Assembly (NCBI GenBank): GCA_040437565.1 | Contig: JBDOQK010000030.1 | Location: forward strand, 62,001 to 126,000 | Direction: 5' to 3' | DNA length: 64,000 nucleotides | From: Albugo candida | Lineage: Eukaryota; Oomycota; Peronosporomycetes; Albuginales | Shown here: positions 23,413-36,961 of the stretch, piece by piece | Position numbering within the stretch: position 1 is the first letter of the stretch | How the letters are laid out: the number at the start of each line of letters is the position of its first letter | Translations under genes and position numbers: made by a program | Notes under the pieces: model-generated | The model's input: only the letters and a program-made list of their open reading frames with translations | What the model was told of the DNA's origin: nothing | Databases searched by the model: none

Positions 23413-25590
23413 CTGAACCAAATAATCAAGTGTCGCATGGAAAAGCAGCCGGCATGCACAGGACCATTTTGAATACGGATCGATGCATGATTTTTGCAAG
23501 TAAATATCCTCTTTATTTCTAGGGAGACGCCGTGGAATATGCGACGAACATCCTCAACAGAAGCTTAAGCCGTACTAATACAAAAAGGGCATCGCCGTTT
23601 GAGGTTCTGACTAAGAAGATCCCGGATTTGAGATCCATTGTCACTTGTGGCTCAGTATATGATGTTTATAGGGGGCCGCGCAAGAACTCCCAGCGACAAA
23701 TAGCGCAAGTTGTAATTATTGTCGGCAAGAGTGGCAAGATGAAGGTAGATCGTGTGTTCCTGAAGACAGGGTGGTGTTTGTAACTCAGCATATCAAGAAC
23801 GTTGAGACTCTGTATGAAGCTCAGATCTGTGAGTAGCATCGTGAGTTAGCGTCCGGTGATATCACTGTCGAAGAGGTGTCAGAAGGAGATGACAACGAGT
23901 TCAGCCACGCCTGAGATTCCTGTGGACGATATGGTTCACGAAAAAGGGAAGGAGGAGAGAACCTGTTAGAGATCTAGGCACGCAACACGCTCAATTAGAG
24001 TATCAGCATAATCTGCTGGACAGAAGAAGGAGATAGATTAGAACGTGGTGAGCCATATTGTCGAACTTCATCGACGGAACTATAGTGAAGCGATGAAGAG
24101 TTCCAAGGTATTGAAATGGAATAAAGCAATGGAATAAGAGATTTCCACCTTGCGTCGTCTAGGAGTTTTCGAAGTCATCAAGCGATTTCGGGACAGCAAT
24201 GTGCTGCATAGCAAATGGAATTTCAAGATGAAAACGGACGCCGAAGGTCAAGTGGAGTGTTTTGAGGATCGTATTGTTTTTTGTGGAAACGAGCAAAAGA
24301 TTGGGGTAGATTATTTTATTGTTGCCGCGGCGATTATGGACATGTCCACCGTTAAAATTGTACTGGCGTTGGATCTCTTTTGGGTGTTTCAGCTCAACAT
24401 GGTGACGTGCCGAACGCCTACGCGCAGGCGGACAACAAAATGGCGTGGATATTTTCCTACATGTACCAGACGGTATGGAATTTACAAGTCTCAAGCGAAG
24501 TGAGTTGGGAGTTAGAAGCGTTGCCAAGCTCGTCTCGCGACTAAAATAGACGCTTTATGTTCTTATGCAGGCCGGCAATTGTGGCGTCAGCTACTTCATG
24601 ACAGACTTACTGAAGCTGTATTTTGGAGGCTGCGTCATCAACATGTGCTTATATTGCCAAAAACATCATAGTTGTTGGCGTCTATGTCGACGACCTACTC
24701 GTAACATCGACAAGCGTTGAATTGGTGGAAGATCTTTTCCAGAGCTTTGCATCCTTGTCGATCAAGAAGCTTCTTACGAGAGTGGCGAAAATACTTGGAT
24801 CAGGAGGAGGCGATCGACGAGATCCTTCGTGATACGGGGATGGAATCGGTCAAAATCGTGCGGACGCCAACAGGGGATGAATGTCATGAAGAGAGCTTGG
24901 GGACATAAATTTTCTACCCGTGTACGCGAGTGACGGCCAACCGACGATCAAGGCGTTACAGTCTCTTGTGCTAAGCCTACTTTGGGCAGCGCGATGCAGT
25001 CGTCCGGAAAACGCATCTTTGGTGCGTAAGACAACGCGAAAAACACATCAGCCTAGTTTTCGTGACTGGACACTCGCAAAGCGTATTGTACGGTACCTGA
25101 AGGGCAGCAAGACGCTCGAAATTCATATGGGTCGCAGATCCAAGCAATGGTGCTAAGCTCAATCTTTAAACTTTCAGTGACGCTGACTTTGACTCGAAGG
25201 AGACAAACCGAAATTCCTTGAGTGGAGGAGTTAGCTTGTTTCCTATGAAGGCGGAATTTGTCGCCGCTTCTAACGCGACAAGCAAGCTACTTGGGGCACG
25301 CGAGTTGTTGATGGATCTGGGAATGGCCATAACAACCCCGATGTGTATGGTATACAATGAGGCTTTAATCAAGCACCTGGGAGGTGAAGCATCACCTTCG
25401 AAGGCAAAGCACATGGACATTCGGGTAAAGTTTGTATGCGAACAAGCAAGACGGGGAATCATCATACCGCGCTACGTACCATCCGGCAAGATGGTAGCCA
25501 AAATATCGAAGAAGGCGCTTGATTTCCGTGAACTTGCCGATATGCGCCCACACGTAGGCCTGCAGTAGCCACAATACGGCTGAGAAGGAG

Positions 25591-25744
25591 TGTTGGAAGA
25601 TGGCCGATATGTACGATTTCATTAACGACCGTGTGCGTGTGTGCAATAGTGCGAAATGTTGTAGGTTGTAACCGGACAGGATACATAGAAAATGCATATG
25701 AAAACAGTTGATGACAGTTTCAAATTTGCACTTAAGAAAACACA
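25591..25744 (+). repeat. 3' LTR of Copia 1
   Basis: This direct repeat pairs with 20074-20224. It is preceded by the purine-rich tract gagaaggag. Confidence 0.8.
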
Positions 25745-27530
25745 TTAATATGGTAACCATCACCCGGACTTTTTCTCAAGCTTTTGACACTTTAGAGAAC
25801 TTCGTAGATGCGAACACGCATCAAGAAGATCAGATGATTACTATTTGGAATTTTAGTTCAGAGCTGTCCCTGCCTTCGGAATTCTTGAGTACTTCGCTGA
25901 TGCTATTCTGGAAAGCCTTGATGTTTTACTTGCTACGGTCAAGATTCTAGAGTCTAGATTCTCTCCCTCGCGTACTAATTCACCATCGCCTTGTTATCGG
26001 GATCGCAAAGCTTTAGCGATACGGTGTTTAACCCTGGGTTTGTCCTCACGCAAAGACTAGTTTGACTTGGTTAAGTCGGCCGTAGGCAAACGTTTCTGTG
26101 TGATTTCACTCTTTCTTCTTTACGACTATTTTCGTCACTGTTATGAGGCATCGATCCTAGAAGATAACTATGGCACCACCCAGGAGTGTATCGCGTGGAG
26201 TTTCTTCAATTTAATCACACAGGGGCGATGAAATTGAAGCCATTGTTTTATCATACAATTCTGGATGATTCAGCCGCCTTTAGTCATCAGAATTCGAAGT
26301 GATTATTGTATTTTTCTACGAAGGGTCGATATACCATTTCTTTTCGAGCGAAGGAAGTATGGAAAGTTGTTTTGTCGTTAATGAGCTGTAGCGATATATT
26401 TATTCCCGAATTACTGTGTAGCCAGAAAATAAAAAGTCCTTGATTTAGGTCATTAGAGCAGATACCATGACGAAAAGCCATGATGGTTCTTTTACTGTTC
26501 GGAAGTGTACGATGGCATTGACTACCTTTTCTATATCTCTGCACCTAATGCCTTATATATTATAGAATTCTTCACAATATTGTACTAGGGAATGTTTGGC
26601 ATCCACTACTAATACAACAAATTACTCCCTTTGCATTGAATGAAGCGCGTGATCGATGCCGAATGTAGTGGCACCTTATAACACATAGAAAAAGTTTAAC
26701 TAGCTGATATCCGCGAAGCTACTTGTTCGTTACCTGAGTTAAAATGCATGCATATTATCCATGCTGTTGACACCATAACAGTATAATTTTTTATTAAATA
26801 TTCTAGCACTCGCAATGTTATGTAAACCGGCAATAAAGGTGTGAACCACTTGAATCAGGTAATATATTTGATTAATCGCTCGCGATATTCTGCCATCACA
26901 CAAATTCAAATATCTCACTGCAATTCACCCGTTGAAGATAGGGCTGAATCAAATTCGCTTGCTTTGTAATTCGAACTTGATTGACTTGGTGAGGAACCCG
27001 TTGAAAGTTCCAAAAATATAAGTACAAACACAGGTCACTGGTATTAGTAGATCTCGATGAAATCCTCAAAAATCAGTTCTTTTTTGTGCGGAAAAGGATA
27101 TTGTACAAGGCAATGCTATTCATGGATTACTTACCTGACAGTATGTTTCAGATTTGCGGACTGCAAGCTTTTAGAAGGAATTGATCGGCTTTATCGAATC
27201 ACAATCGGAGAGCTTTGTCACTTTTTTGAGCACGGGCGTCTAGGTCATGTTATAATCACAAGTGACGATTAGACAGGGTTGCTCGTGTCGCTTGGTTAAG
27301 TTTTAACCACCATATTTGATTGAAAAGAAGAATTTGCTCAAAGCAGATATGGAATTACCCATGAAGCCATATCTAAAGCAGACATTGCAAAAAACTAGAT
27401 GCACATTCAACGCCTAGCATACATGTCGAAACAACGACCCAGAACGCCCGAAACGGTAGATCATTATCAAGCATTCAGTACAAATCTATCGACGCTGAAT
27501 TATGTTCATGATTTGAGAGACTGAGCGAAG
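25745..27530. other. Intergenic DNA between Copia 1 and Copia 2
   Basis: The stretch is AT-rich with only short frames. I see no recognisable gene, tRNA or repeat end. Confidence 0.5.
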
Positions 27531-27731
27531 TGCTGAAAACTCGCTTCGATGAAGATGGAACCGCGTTGCTTTATTTTGGATATTGATGCGTGGACTAGAC
27601 AGCATTTTAGTACTTAGGTAAACCGATAGGTTCTTTTAAGAGAAAAAAACAATACACTCACCTTTTGATTCTACTTATGTGGTCGTCGTTCGCACTCCCT
27701 ATAAGCCTGTCACAGCGTTGCTCGACAATCA
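27531..27731 (+). repeat. 5' LTR of Copia 2
   Basis: This 201-base direct repeat pairs with 36761-36961 and ends in CA three bases before the primer-binding site. Confidence 0.88.
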
Positions 27732-27734
27732 ATA

Positions 27735-27748
27735 GGTTATGAGCCCAA
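27735..27748 (+). other. Primer-binding site of Copia 2
   Basis: The sequence ggttatgagcccaa is complementary to an initiator tRNA-Met anticodon region. Confidence 0.75.
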
Positions 27749-30700
27749 TGGGGGACTTCGCGCGTGAATACGCAGAAGACCGGAATATTGCGTTGCCAAC
27801 CGTGGACGCACCTGGCCACGAAAAGGCCGGTGAGAGTAAAGAATCCTCTGAGAGATGCGAGGCAAAGGGAAGCGGTCAAGGTGGAAACAACGAGTTGGTG
27901 GACCTTATTAAAGGACTGGTTGATCGGCTAGATTGACTGGAAAGTTCGCAAATGGAGCTTCGCACGGAAGTTGCCGAAGAAGCGAGGAGCAGAAGGGTAT
28001 CCGAAGATCATCCTATGACCACCAACGTAAGCCCAAGCATGGTCGAATATGCTTTCTGAAGAGGCCCGCGTATGCATCTTCACTCGCTGAGTGGAAAGCC
28101 GGAGAGAGAGCCAAAAAGGAAGAAAAACCCAAATGCTATGCCACACCGGTACTTCGCTAAGCACCAGGATGATTATGGGGGGGGGCAGACTCGACATGAG
28201 CAGCGATGCCATGGTCCTGGAGCTGGTCCTGCCCAGCTCGGGAGACAAAATGGAAGGGAACCAGGGTGCAAGAGGAGTTTTCGGTTACCCAGATGAATGA
28301 CAGAAAGAGCTGAAGATCCTCCATTTTGATAGAAAATAATCATACCAGGGTTTGGAATCTGGATTCCAGAGTGGGGAAGACGCTTTGAAAGGCAAATAGT
28401 TCTGGCACAGTCTACTTGTGGTTTCTATTGGTCTGAAGATGTGAAGGTAGACTTATTATGCCACTATCTAGATGGTATGGCTGAGAGGTATTTCAATAAG
28501 CAAATCGACGTCTGGTGGAACCAGAATGCCACGCTTCAGTATGCTATGGAGCATATGCTCCAGGCATTCAAGGTAAATATCACTCCAGCACAAGCAATGG
28601 ATCTATTCACGAGCCCAAAGGATTCAAAACGCTCGTGGATCGAACACCTTATGTACCTGAACGCCATAGCAGGGCCTTCCAGTGGAAATTTTGATTTTTG
28701 GTGCTCAACAACATTGTTCAGTACGCATCACAAGACATGAGAATTGCCATAATGTCGAAAGTCGATCATCAAAGGACGGAATATCGAAAGAAGCGGAAGA
28801 ACATGCACATTTCGCGCAGTCTTGGTAGTCAGAGATGCCAAACAAGCGCATCGGAAAGGAGACTATTGGACACATCCATGATAGTCGAATGTGCAAGACT
28901 GGAAGTCAGGGAGGAGAATCAAGCGCCCCGAAAATGAGTATGGTGACCGAATCCAAGATCGACGTTGCAAGGAACACAGGCGATGTTTTCTATGTGGTAA
29001 ACCGGACCATGTCATGGCAAATTGTAGCACCAAAGAATCTCATCAAAACAAGGAATCAGACTTCACGTTGGCTATACCGGACCTGCGGGATGAACATGGT
29101 GTCATCTGGATTCTGGACAGCGGGAGTAGCAGACATCTTGTCAGCGATGAAAATAGGCTCGATGATCGTGAAGACACTGTTGGAACATGCGCGCGGCCCG
29201 ATGGAAAACCATTAACTATTACCAAACGGGGAGATGTCACGTTAAACCTAACAGCTATGGGACAGCGACGCATTATGACGATCACTGATGCATATTACGC
29301 CAAAGGGTTGAGACACAATCATCTTTCGTATGTACTTCTGGACACGAAGGAATACACACTTACGAGGCGTGGTACACAGCGTGCACTAGTGAGCAGTGAT
29401 GAGAAGAACGTTATCTGCGATGTCGAGTTGACGAGAAATGTACTCACGGTTCGTGCAAACATTCGGGATATTGCTCCACATCACGAAATGTCATCATGGC
29501 AGCTATCGGTAAAAACGAAGAGAGTGGAGAAAGACATTCAGACAACATCCAAAAGGGTTCTCTCGTCGAATTTCATCGAAGACTTAGACATATAAATTAC
29601 GACGCCATTGAGAATCTGGCAAAGGACCCTGCATCAGGAATTGGATTAACGGATCGGAGACGTCCAAATTGCGTCACATTTGCCCAAGGAAAGCAACCAA
29701 GGAACAGTCAATCAAAACAAGACTCGGGTGAGAACTCGCCGATCGATCGAATTGATGGAGTCATGTGCTCTGACCTGAAGGGACCAATGACTTCTGAAGA
29801 TCGGTTTGGAAATCGATTCATGGAAAACTTTGTAGATTACAAAAGTAACTATGTGAAGGTTTCTCGCCAAGACGAAGGATATGGCAGCAAAACAATTCGA
29901 AGCTTTCCTGGTGTATTTCCAAAAACAATTAGATTGTAGGATATACATCCTACGAACCGATTCGAGTGGAGAATATGAAAATATTGACTTTTTCTACAAG
30001 AACCAAGGCGAAAAATCAAGCGAGTAATGGTAAGGCTGAAAGAATGCATCGCACGATCATGAACATGGCTAGATGCATGATATTTTACAGTGGATTGCCG
30101 TTTACCTTCTGGGGTGATGCGGTTCAATATGCGGCTTACGCGCTCAACCGCTCACCCACAAACGCTAATACTGACGAAGTTTATCCGTTACAATTGCTGA
30201 CGAAGAAAGCACCCACTATTGGTGAGATTGTGAGTTTTGGCTCTCTTTGTACGGTCTTCCGAGATCCAAGAAAGAAAAACTTTGCGGAGAGGGGTCAATG
30301 CGGATTTATCATTGGTATTGGTGAATCACAAATTAATATTACGTCTACCTACAGAAGGAGAGAACTGTTGTGATCACACAATACGTCAAGAACATCGAAA
30401 GTTGTGTGCTGAACACAATGATCAAATTCAACAAAGTTTTGCACAAGACAAAGAAACTGCTACAGAATTCGAGGCGCGAGCGAGACGAAACAAAGAAAAA
30501 TCTAACTGGACTCGAGAAAGGCCGTTGACCCTTTGAGCACATGGGAAAATGGGTTGAATTCTCAAGAGGCGTCTATCGAAGAGACAATAATGGGGTTGTG
30601 ACACCGTACATGAGTCGGACCAAAAAAACTACGGTGAAGCGATTCGCAGTACGCAAACAAGTGGGTGGGAAAAAGCCATGAAAGAAGAACTACAAGCGCT

Positions 30701-31656
30701 GGACGCAAACGGGGTCTGGAATGTGGTACGATTGCCGAAGGATGCTCACAGTCTCTATTCCAAGTAGGTTTATAAAACCAAAAAACATGCAACCGGTGAC
30801 CTGGAGCGTTAAAAGGCCAGACTGGTAACCTGTGGAAATGAACAAGTTTTTGGTCGTGATTAAAACACCACTTTTGCTGTAGTCATGGAAATGTCCATTG
30901 TTAATCTCCTAGTTGCTCTCGCTAGAAAATGGCGAGTTCCAGCAAAGCACGGAGACATAACGAATGCGTATGTGACCCCAAGGTATGAAGATAAAACGTG
31001 AAGTGGTCGAGAGTCTGAGCGCGGCCAGTGCAAACGACCTCGCATTGGAATTGCGTAAGGCGCTGTATGGACTTAAACAAGCAGGACGTTTGTGGAGCGA
31101 GCTGCTACACAAGAAACTGGAGAATTTGAATTTCACACAGTGCCTTACGGATACGTGTGTGTATTGAAAACGCACGAGTGAAAATGTCGTAGTTGTGGGA
31201 GTATACGTTGACGATCTACTTGTGACGGCGACAAAGTTACATCGCGTAGATGTTTTTTTGGCGACTTGAAAGAACTGGCAATCAAGGATCTAGGCGTCGT
31301 ACACAAGTTTTTGGGAATGCACATCACTTATGACGGTGATGATGGGTACAACATTGACCAAGACGTTTCTATTCGTGTAATGCTACGGTATAATGGTTTG
31401 GAGGAGTCATGTGGCGTTCGTACTCCAATGGGTGACGAAGTCAGCAATTCTGAAGAGGAGGATGTGAAATTATAAGACAAATACTGGGACGATAATGCCA
31501 CTATTGAGACTTTCAGTCCGCCGATGGGAAGCTTTCTCTGGTTTTCGGGATACAGCAGACCGGATATATCTTACGCGGTGCACCTAGTCTCCAGCCAAAC
31601 TCATTCACCAACCCTGTGCGATTACAAATCGGCTAAAAGAGTTGCCAGATATCTAC

Positions 31657-31783
31657 TGTTGATTTTCGGTCAATAGGGAAGTATAATATCAAGATTAACA
31701 GTCTCCTACTGGCCACTAATCACTACCTCTCGAATTATGTGTCATACCTCATAGTCGTCGCAACTACAGTGTACGTTTCAACA
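31657..31783 (-). repeat. 3' LTR of Copia 3 (shorter)
   Basis: This repeat pairs with 36025-36187 but is about 36 bases shorter. It adjoins the tctac target duplication. Confidence 0.85.
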
Positions 31784-34700
31784 CTCCCACTCAGTGTAGT
31801 TGCCCGCTGACTTGATACCCATTGCATCATGAATAAAATTTTTTTCGTTTTGTTTTGTCCGCTAGTTGGTACTTCGTTTTTTTGTACATCACTTTTATCA
31901 ACCCTGTCGTTATCTTCTCACGGAAAAAGTGATAGCGGATATCCACATGCTTCGTTCATGCATGATATCCTGGATTTGTGACAAGTGCGATAGCTCCTTG
32001 TTTATCTTCCTAAACAATTGTTGGATTCTTCTGTTCAAACCCCAGGTCGGAAAGTATTTGTCTTCCCCACAGTACGTCCTGTGTACACATGCTAATTACC
32101 ATGTACTCAGCTTCTGAGGTATTCAAAGCCACTGTAAGTTGATACTTCGACTTGAATGCAACTGGTCCCCATTCAGTAGTGTTAATACACAACTAAAGGA
32201 ACTGCGCTCATCCAAGTTGTTTCCCCAATCTGCATCACAGTATGCAGACATTTGGTTTGCAGTCCTATTGAAGGTGTAGTGTATTCCGAATGTCACCATC
32301 GATTTTATTATCTCAACACTTGATCGCTGCTTTCCAATACTTCGATCCAGGGTTAGATGCAAAACGTCCAAGGACTCACAGCGAATACCACATCCGGCCG
32401 TGTGCACGTTGCAACATACAGCAACCGCCCAATGAGTTGGCGATAGGGTGTGCGGTTCATGAGTTCTTTTTCTTCTTTCGTCGTCGGACTGTCTCTGTTT
32501 GAAAGTCTAGTGCCTGGATCAAATGGATTCTCTATAGTACGATTATGATTCCTTTTGAATATTTCTGCGGTCGTTTCCAAATATTTTTCCATGTTATCGA
32601 CATGGCTCGCTTCTCTTGGTCGTAATTTATCTCCATGCCCAGGAGGTATTTTACTGGCCCAAGGTCTTTACTCCGAAATCGTTGTGAAATATGAATTTTC
32701 ACTTTGCTCACGGTATCGCTTGATTTAGCTGCTACGATCATATCATTCACGTAAAGACACAAGTAAATCCATCCGTCACGATCCTTCACTTGCAGACGCA
32801 TCGATCCCCACCACATGCTTTAAATCCTGGTTCTATCAATGTACTGTGAAAGGTTGAGTTCCACGCATGTGCGGCTTGCTTTAGTCCATATAAAGCTCGG
32901 TTTAGCTTCAGAACATATTCTTTGTCAATGTTAAATCCCTTTGGTACTTCCACGTAGACTTCTGCTTGAATTTCTGCGTTCAAATACGCTGTGTCCACAT
33001 CAATTTGTTCAATGATGTGTCCAATTGAACAGCACACTGATAGGGGTATTCTAGTCGAGTTAATGCTCGCGACAGCAGCATATGTCTCGAAGAAATCGAC
33101 TCCGTGATGTTCACAATTGACCACGTGTTGTTGCGCTTATGTGCAACAAATTCGTTGTTGATTGCTTTAACCCACTGGTCTTTTTCATCTCCGGTGGTTG
33201 CATCTTCGTACGATCGTGGGATGTTTTGTGTAACCATTGCGACTTCAACCATCAATGACGTGTCGCTATCCAATCTAGATATCTTGTATTGAGGTTCGTT
33301 ATCATCTCTGACACTTGACTGAAAATTGTTATTGTACACGACGATGCTGTCATCAATATGGCTGTCAGCACTATCAGCCTCAATCATCATATGTGCAATA
33401 TCGTATTCATCTCTCCCACTGGTTTTGTCGTTAAGAAGACGTCGGTTCCGTTCCATATCGGGTCTTCGAATTATATCTTGTTGAATGATCATCTGGATAC
33501 CCGTTGTTTGACTGAGTGCTCCTTCTCGCTGGAAAAACCCATCTTAAATCGGTCGAGGCTGGTGCATGAGCTGTTGTGACAGATTTGTATGGGATTGGTG
33601 ACAGCCCGGCCAGGGACTAACAATTTCATCAGGTCCAATGTCACTCATCTGTTTATCCATCTCGACGTCATCGCCTTCGTGTTCGTCCTTCATTTCAACA
33701 TCTCCGTTTCCACTATTATGCATTCCATAATGCAAATCATCGTCCGCATCATCTTCGTAAGGAATTGCTGTGGTATCATTCACTGTATTATTTGACACGT
33801 TTCCCTCGTAGATACTGTCAACTTCACGTTCGTCAAGTGTAATCGTTATGCTGGTCTGAACCGTGTGTGTCTCCAGATCGTAAACTTTATAGCCTTTTAT
33901 ATTTGTGGCATATCCCAGCATCATGCAGACGAAAGCTCTTCGCGTCAAACTTCGTGCGCTTAGTTTCGTTAATGTGAGCGTATCCGAGCGATCCAAATAC
34001 CCATAGGTAATGTAGTTGCGGCTTTGTCTTGAAACGCTACTCGATTGGAGTCGTATTCATGGATTGACCGCTTCTGGTTCGATTGATCAGGTGAGCCGCG
34101 TCATTTATCGCTTTAGCCCACCAAGTCTGTGCAACACCCTTGTAGGTCATCATGCTACTCACTTTTACCGTGATGATCCTGTTCATTCGCTCTGCGAGTC
34201 CGTTTTGATGCGGGCTGTGAGGTACTGTTGTCTGGTGAATGATTCCTTTTATCTGAAAAAATTCCTCGAACCTCTTGTTCTTGAATTCTCCTCCATTCTC
34301 CGTGCGTATAGCTTTAGTTCTCGTTCCGCACTGTACTTCCATTTCTGCTTTGTACTCGATGAACTTTGTTGTCACCTCATTTTTGATCTTTAGGAAGTAT
34401 ACGTTCACAAATGTGGAGAAGTCATTAATAAATGAAAGCATAAAAACGGGATCCACCAGGAGTTTTGGTTTTCATGGGTCCCATGACATCCGAGTGAACT
34501 AATTGTAATGGTTGCGTAGTCTTCGTCTTTGATTACTTGGGGAATCTTGCCACTGTCATCTTTCCCTGAAGACCTCCACTGCACAAATTTCCATCTTTGT
34601 CCGAAATTCTTGGTAAACCTTCAAACTCGACTGCTGTGTTTTATCGTATATTGTGTGACTTGGATGGCCTATTCTGGCATGCCATAGCTCCCACTTGCTC

Positions 34701-35024
34701 TCAGCATTATTGTGATCAACCACCATGGCTCGCTCATGTCTCACGTTGAGTGTGTACACGTTCCCTTCGCGCTTCGCTGACACCACCAGGTCATTTCCTC
34801 TAAACATGTCGCATTGATTTGCATCGAACCGCATGTCTAGTCCATGTTGGGATATCTTTGGAACTGATAGTAGCCGTCTATCCAGATTGGGTATGTGTAA
34901 TACTCCCTTCACCGTCACCATTTTGTACCACTCTTGCAACGAAATCTAATTTTCCCTCCCACAATTGCTTCCATCTTAGCTCCGTCTGCAATAAGGACTT
35001 CACTTGGGTTCTTTAACGCATAAT

Positions 35025-35401
35025 AAGGAAGAGGACGGACAATGCGCCAACAACGAACTACAAATGAAGATTATGAGAAGAAAAAGCAATTTCGTGGAAG
35101 GTGCCACAGATGCAATAAATTGGGCCACATGAAATATGAGTGCACGATAAAGCCTGCGACGGACGCGAATGTTGCCGGTGTCATATGTGACGAGGCTCCG
35201 CTGTCCAGCAACCAACCTTATCTACTACGATCGTGGACTGTAAATGCAATTTCATTCGCGTCCGTCGCAGGCTTTATCGTGCACTCATATTTCTTGTGGC
35301 CCAATATTTATTGCATCTGTGGCACCTTCCACGAAATTGCTTTCTCTTCTTATAATCTTCATTTGTAGTTCGTTGTTGGCGCATTGTCCGTCCTCTTCCT
35401 T
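35025..35401. repeat. Long inverted duplication (hairpin) in the Copia 3 gag region
   Basis: The left arm (35025-35171) and right arm (35253-35401) are near-identical reverse complements of about 147 bases, separated by 81 bases. Both arms carry the zinc-knuckle part of gag, so the knuckle sequence reads on both strands. A transcript across it would fold into a long dsRNA hairpin. Confidence 0.9.
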
Positions 35402-36024
35402 GGCCGTGTCGTATACGAAATGCACCCTCCGAGGTCTCTCGTTGCTGTTTCTTTTCGCGTTCCTTTAACAACTTTTCTTTTACGTCCATCAGTGTTAGTC
35501 CAACGGAATTCTCCAGTACTGTGACAAGTAGTTCGTATTCGGCAGGCAAGCTTCCAAGCAAAATCGTAAGCTTCCTTCCTTCATCCATCGTTTCTCCGAC
35601 TGCTTCCATGCTCAGTGCGAGCTCGTCAAACCGATCTATATGGCTGGCCACATTGCTCCCCTCTTCCATGCGAAACTCATGCAATCTTCGTGTCAGAGCT
35701 ATTCTGTTCTGAAGGTTGCGCTTGTTGTAATATTCCCCAAGTATATCCCATACTTCCTTGGCTGTTCTCGCATGACGAATCTTTGACTGATGCTCCACTT
35801 CGACTCCTTGTGCGATAATCGCAAACGCTTTCATGTCTTTGACTCTCCAATCCGCATCCGACTCGTCCTCTGGCTTCATTTCCATTATACGATTCAGTAG
35901 TCCCTTGCGTGCTAGAGTAATCTTCATGTTGAATTCCCATTGAAAGTAGTTTCCGTTCCCGAGCAAGTCGTCAGACTTCTTCATCTTGTCGCTGTTGCCA
36001 CCAAACGTTTTTGGGCTCATAACC

Positions 36025-36187
36025 TGTTAGTTTTCGGTCAAAAGGGGAATTATATTATCAAGATTAACAGTCTTCTACGGGCCACTAATCACTACCTCTC
36101 GAATTATGTGTCATGCTTCATATTCGTCGATTCGCATGTCGTGTGTACTGCGCACTCGGTGCTTCAAGTACAGTGTACGTTTCAACA
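36025..36187 (-). repeat. 5' LTR of Copia 3
   Basis: This repeat pairs with 31657-31783. It adjoins the tctac target duplication on its outer side and the primer-binding site on its inner side. Confidence 0.85.
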
Positions 36188-36760
36188 TCTACAAGGTTCG
36201 AAAAAAATGCGGCTGAAAATGAATCGCGAAAGTACCGAACGTGATGAACTTCAAATTGTCGGTTACAGCGATGCTGATTTTGCTGCAGACCGAACGGATA
36301 GAAAATCGGTAACGGGTGGTTGGATCACTGTTGATGGAGTGCCAGTGTCGCGGACGGCGAGAAAACAAGGCAGTGTGTCACTATCCACCAAGGAAGCAGA
36401 GTTAACCGCGGCCTCTGTTGTGGTCGTACAAACGATTGGAATACGCGAATTGCTTCGTGAGGCTGGTTTGAATTGCAAAGAACCTATGATTCTGCATGTG
36501 GATAATCAGGCGGAACTGAAAGAGATGGTTCGTCAGCGAAGTCGAAACATGTTGACGTGCGAATTAGATTCGTAACCTCTCATGTGAAAAGCGGAATTTT
36601 ATTGCCAAGATACCTCGAAAGTCGTAGTATGCCTGCGGATTTAGAGACGAAAGCACTCGCAGCATCACGCTTGGAGGAGCTGAGAACCTTGATTGGCCTG
36701 AACGAAAATGAATGAAGTTGTTCAGAGGGAGGTAAATGACTGCAGTCCCCGATGAAGGAG

Positions 36761-36961
36761 TGTTGGAAACTCGATTCGATGAAGATGGAACCGCATTGCT
36801 TTATTTTGCATATTGATGCGTGGACTCCACAGCATTTCAGTGCTTAGGTAAACCGGTAGGTTCTTTTGAGAAGAAGGAACAATACACTTACCTTTTGCTT
36901 CTACTTTTGTGGTCGTCGTTCGCGCTCCCTCTAAGTCTGTCGCAGCGTTGCTGGACAATCA
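36761..36961 (+). repeat. 3' LTR of Copia 2
   Basis: This 201-base direct repeat begins TGTTGGAAAC. It ends 178 bases before the ATG of the BRCT gene, so it could affect that gene's promoter. Confidence 0.88.

Larger units (their letters stand above)
20074..25744 (+). mobile_element. Ty1/Copia LTR retrotransposon 1, broken, with a LINE insertion
   Basis: This fossil element has LTRs at 20074-20224 and 25591-25744 (starting TGTTGGAAGATGG or close to it, ending ACACA). They differ at about one position in five. A primer-binding site like the initiator-tRNA-Met anticodon region lies at 20232-20244, and a purine-rich tract precedes the 3' LTR. In order the parts are gag (~20.25-21.5 kb) with a CCHC zinc knuckle (CYNCNKVGHIAADC at ~21.36 kb), integrase (~22.0-22.3 and 23.5-23.8 kb), reverse transcriptase (~24.1-24.9 kb) and RNase H (~25.1-25.5 kb). 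Integrase before reverse transcriptase is the Copia order. It is broken many times and holds one 100-N gap. Confidence 0.85.
31657..36187 (-). mobile_element. Ty1/Copia LTR retrotransposon 3 (inner, antisense), broken
   Basis: This fossil element is inserted antisense in Copia 2 with a 5-base target duplication, tctac, at 31652-31656 and 36188-36192. Its 5' LTR is 36025-36187 and its 3' LTR is 31657-31783. They align well except for about 36 bases missing from the 3' copy. The primer-binding site is 36024-36011 on the minus strand. In element order the parts are a gag with a UBN2-like region and CCHC knuckle (~36.02-35.0 kb), a protease/integrase region (~34.9-33.6 kb), reverse transcriptase (~33.5-32.5 kb) and RNase H (~32.4-32.0 kb). 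It is broken a handful of times. It carries an inverted duplication at 35025-35401. It must be younger than Copia 2. Confidence 0.88.
27531..36961 (+). mobile_element. Ty1/Copia LTR retrotransposon 2 (outer), broken, split by Copia 3
   Basis: This fossil element has 201-base LTRs at 27531-27731 and 36761-36961, with about 23 differences by hand count (~89% identical). The primer-binding site is at 27735-27748, and a purine tract (gatgaaggag) precedes the 3' LTR. In order the parts are gag (~27.74-29.0 kb) with a CCHC knuckle (CFLCGKPDHVMANC), protease (LDSGSSRHLV at ~29.1 kb), integrase (~29.5-30.35 kb), reverse transcriptase (~30.6-31.5 kb) and RNase H (~36.2-36.6 kb). An antisense Copia element (31657-36187) sits between the last two parts. 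It is broken in several places. No target duplication is seen at its outer ends. It is younger than Copia 1 by LTR divergence. Confidence 0.88.
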
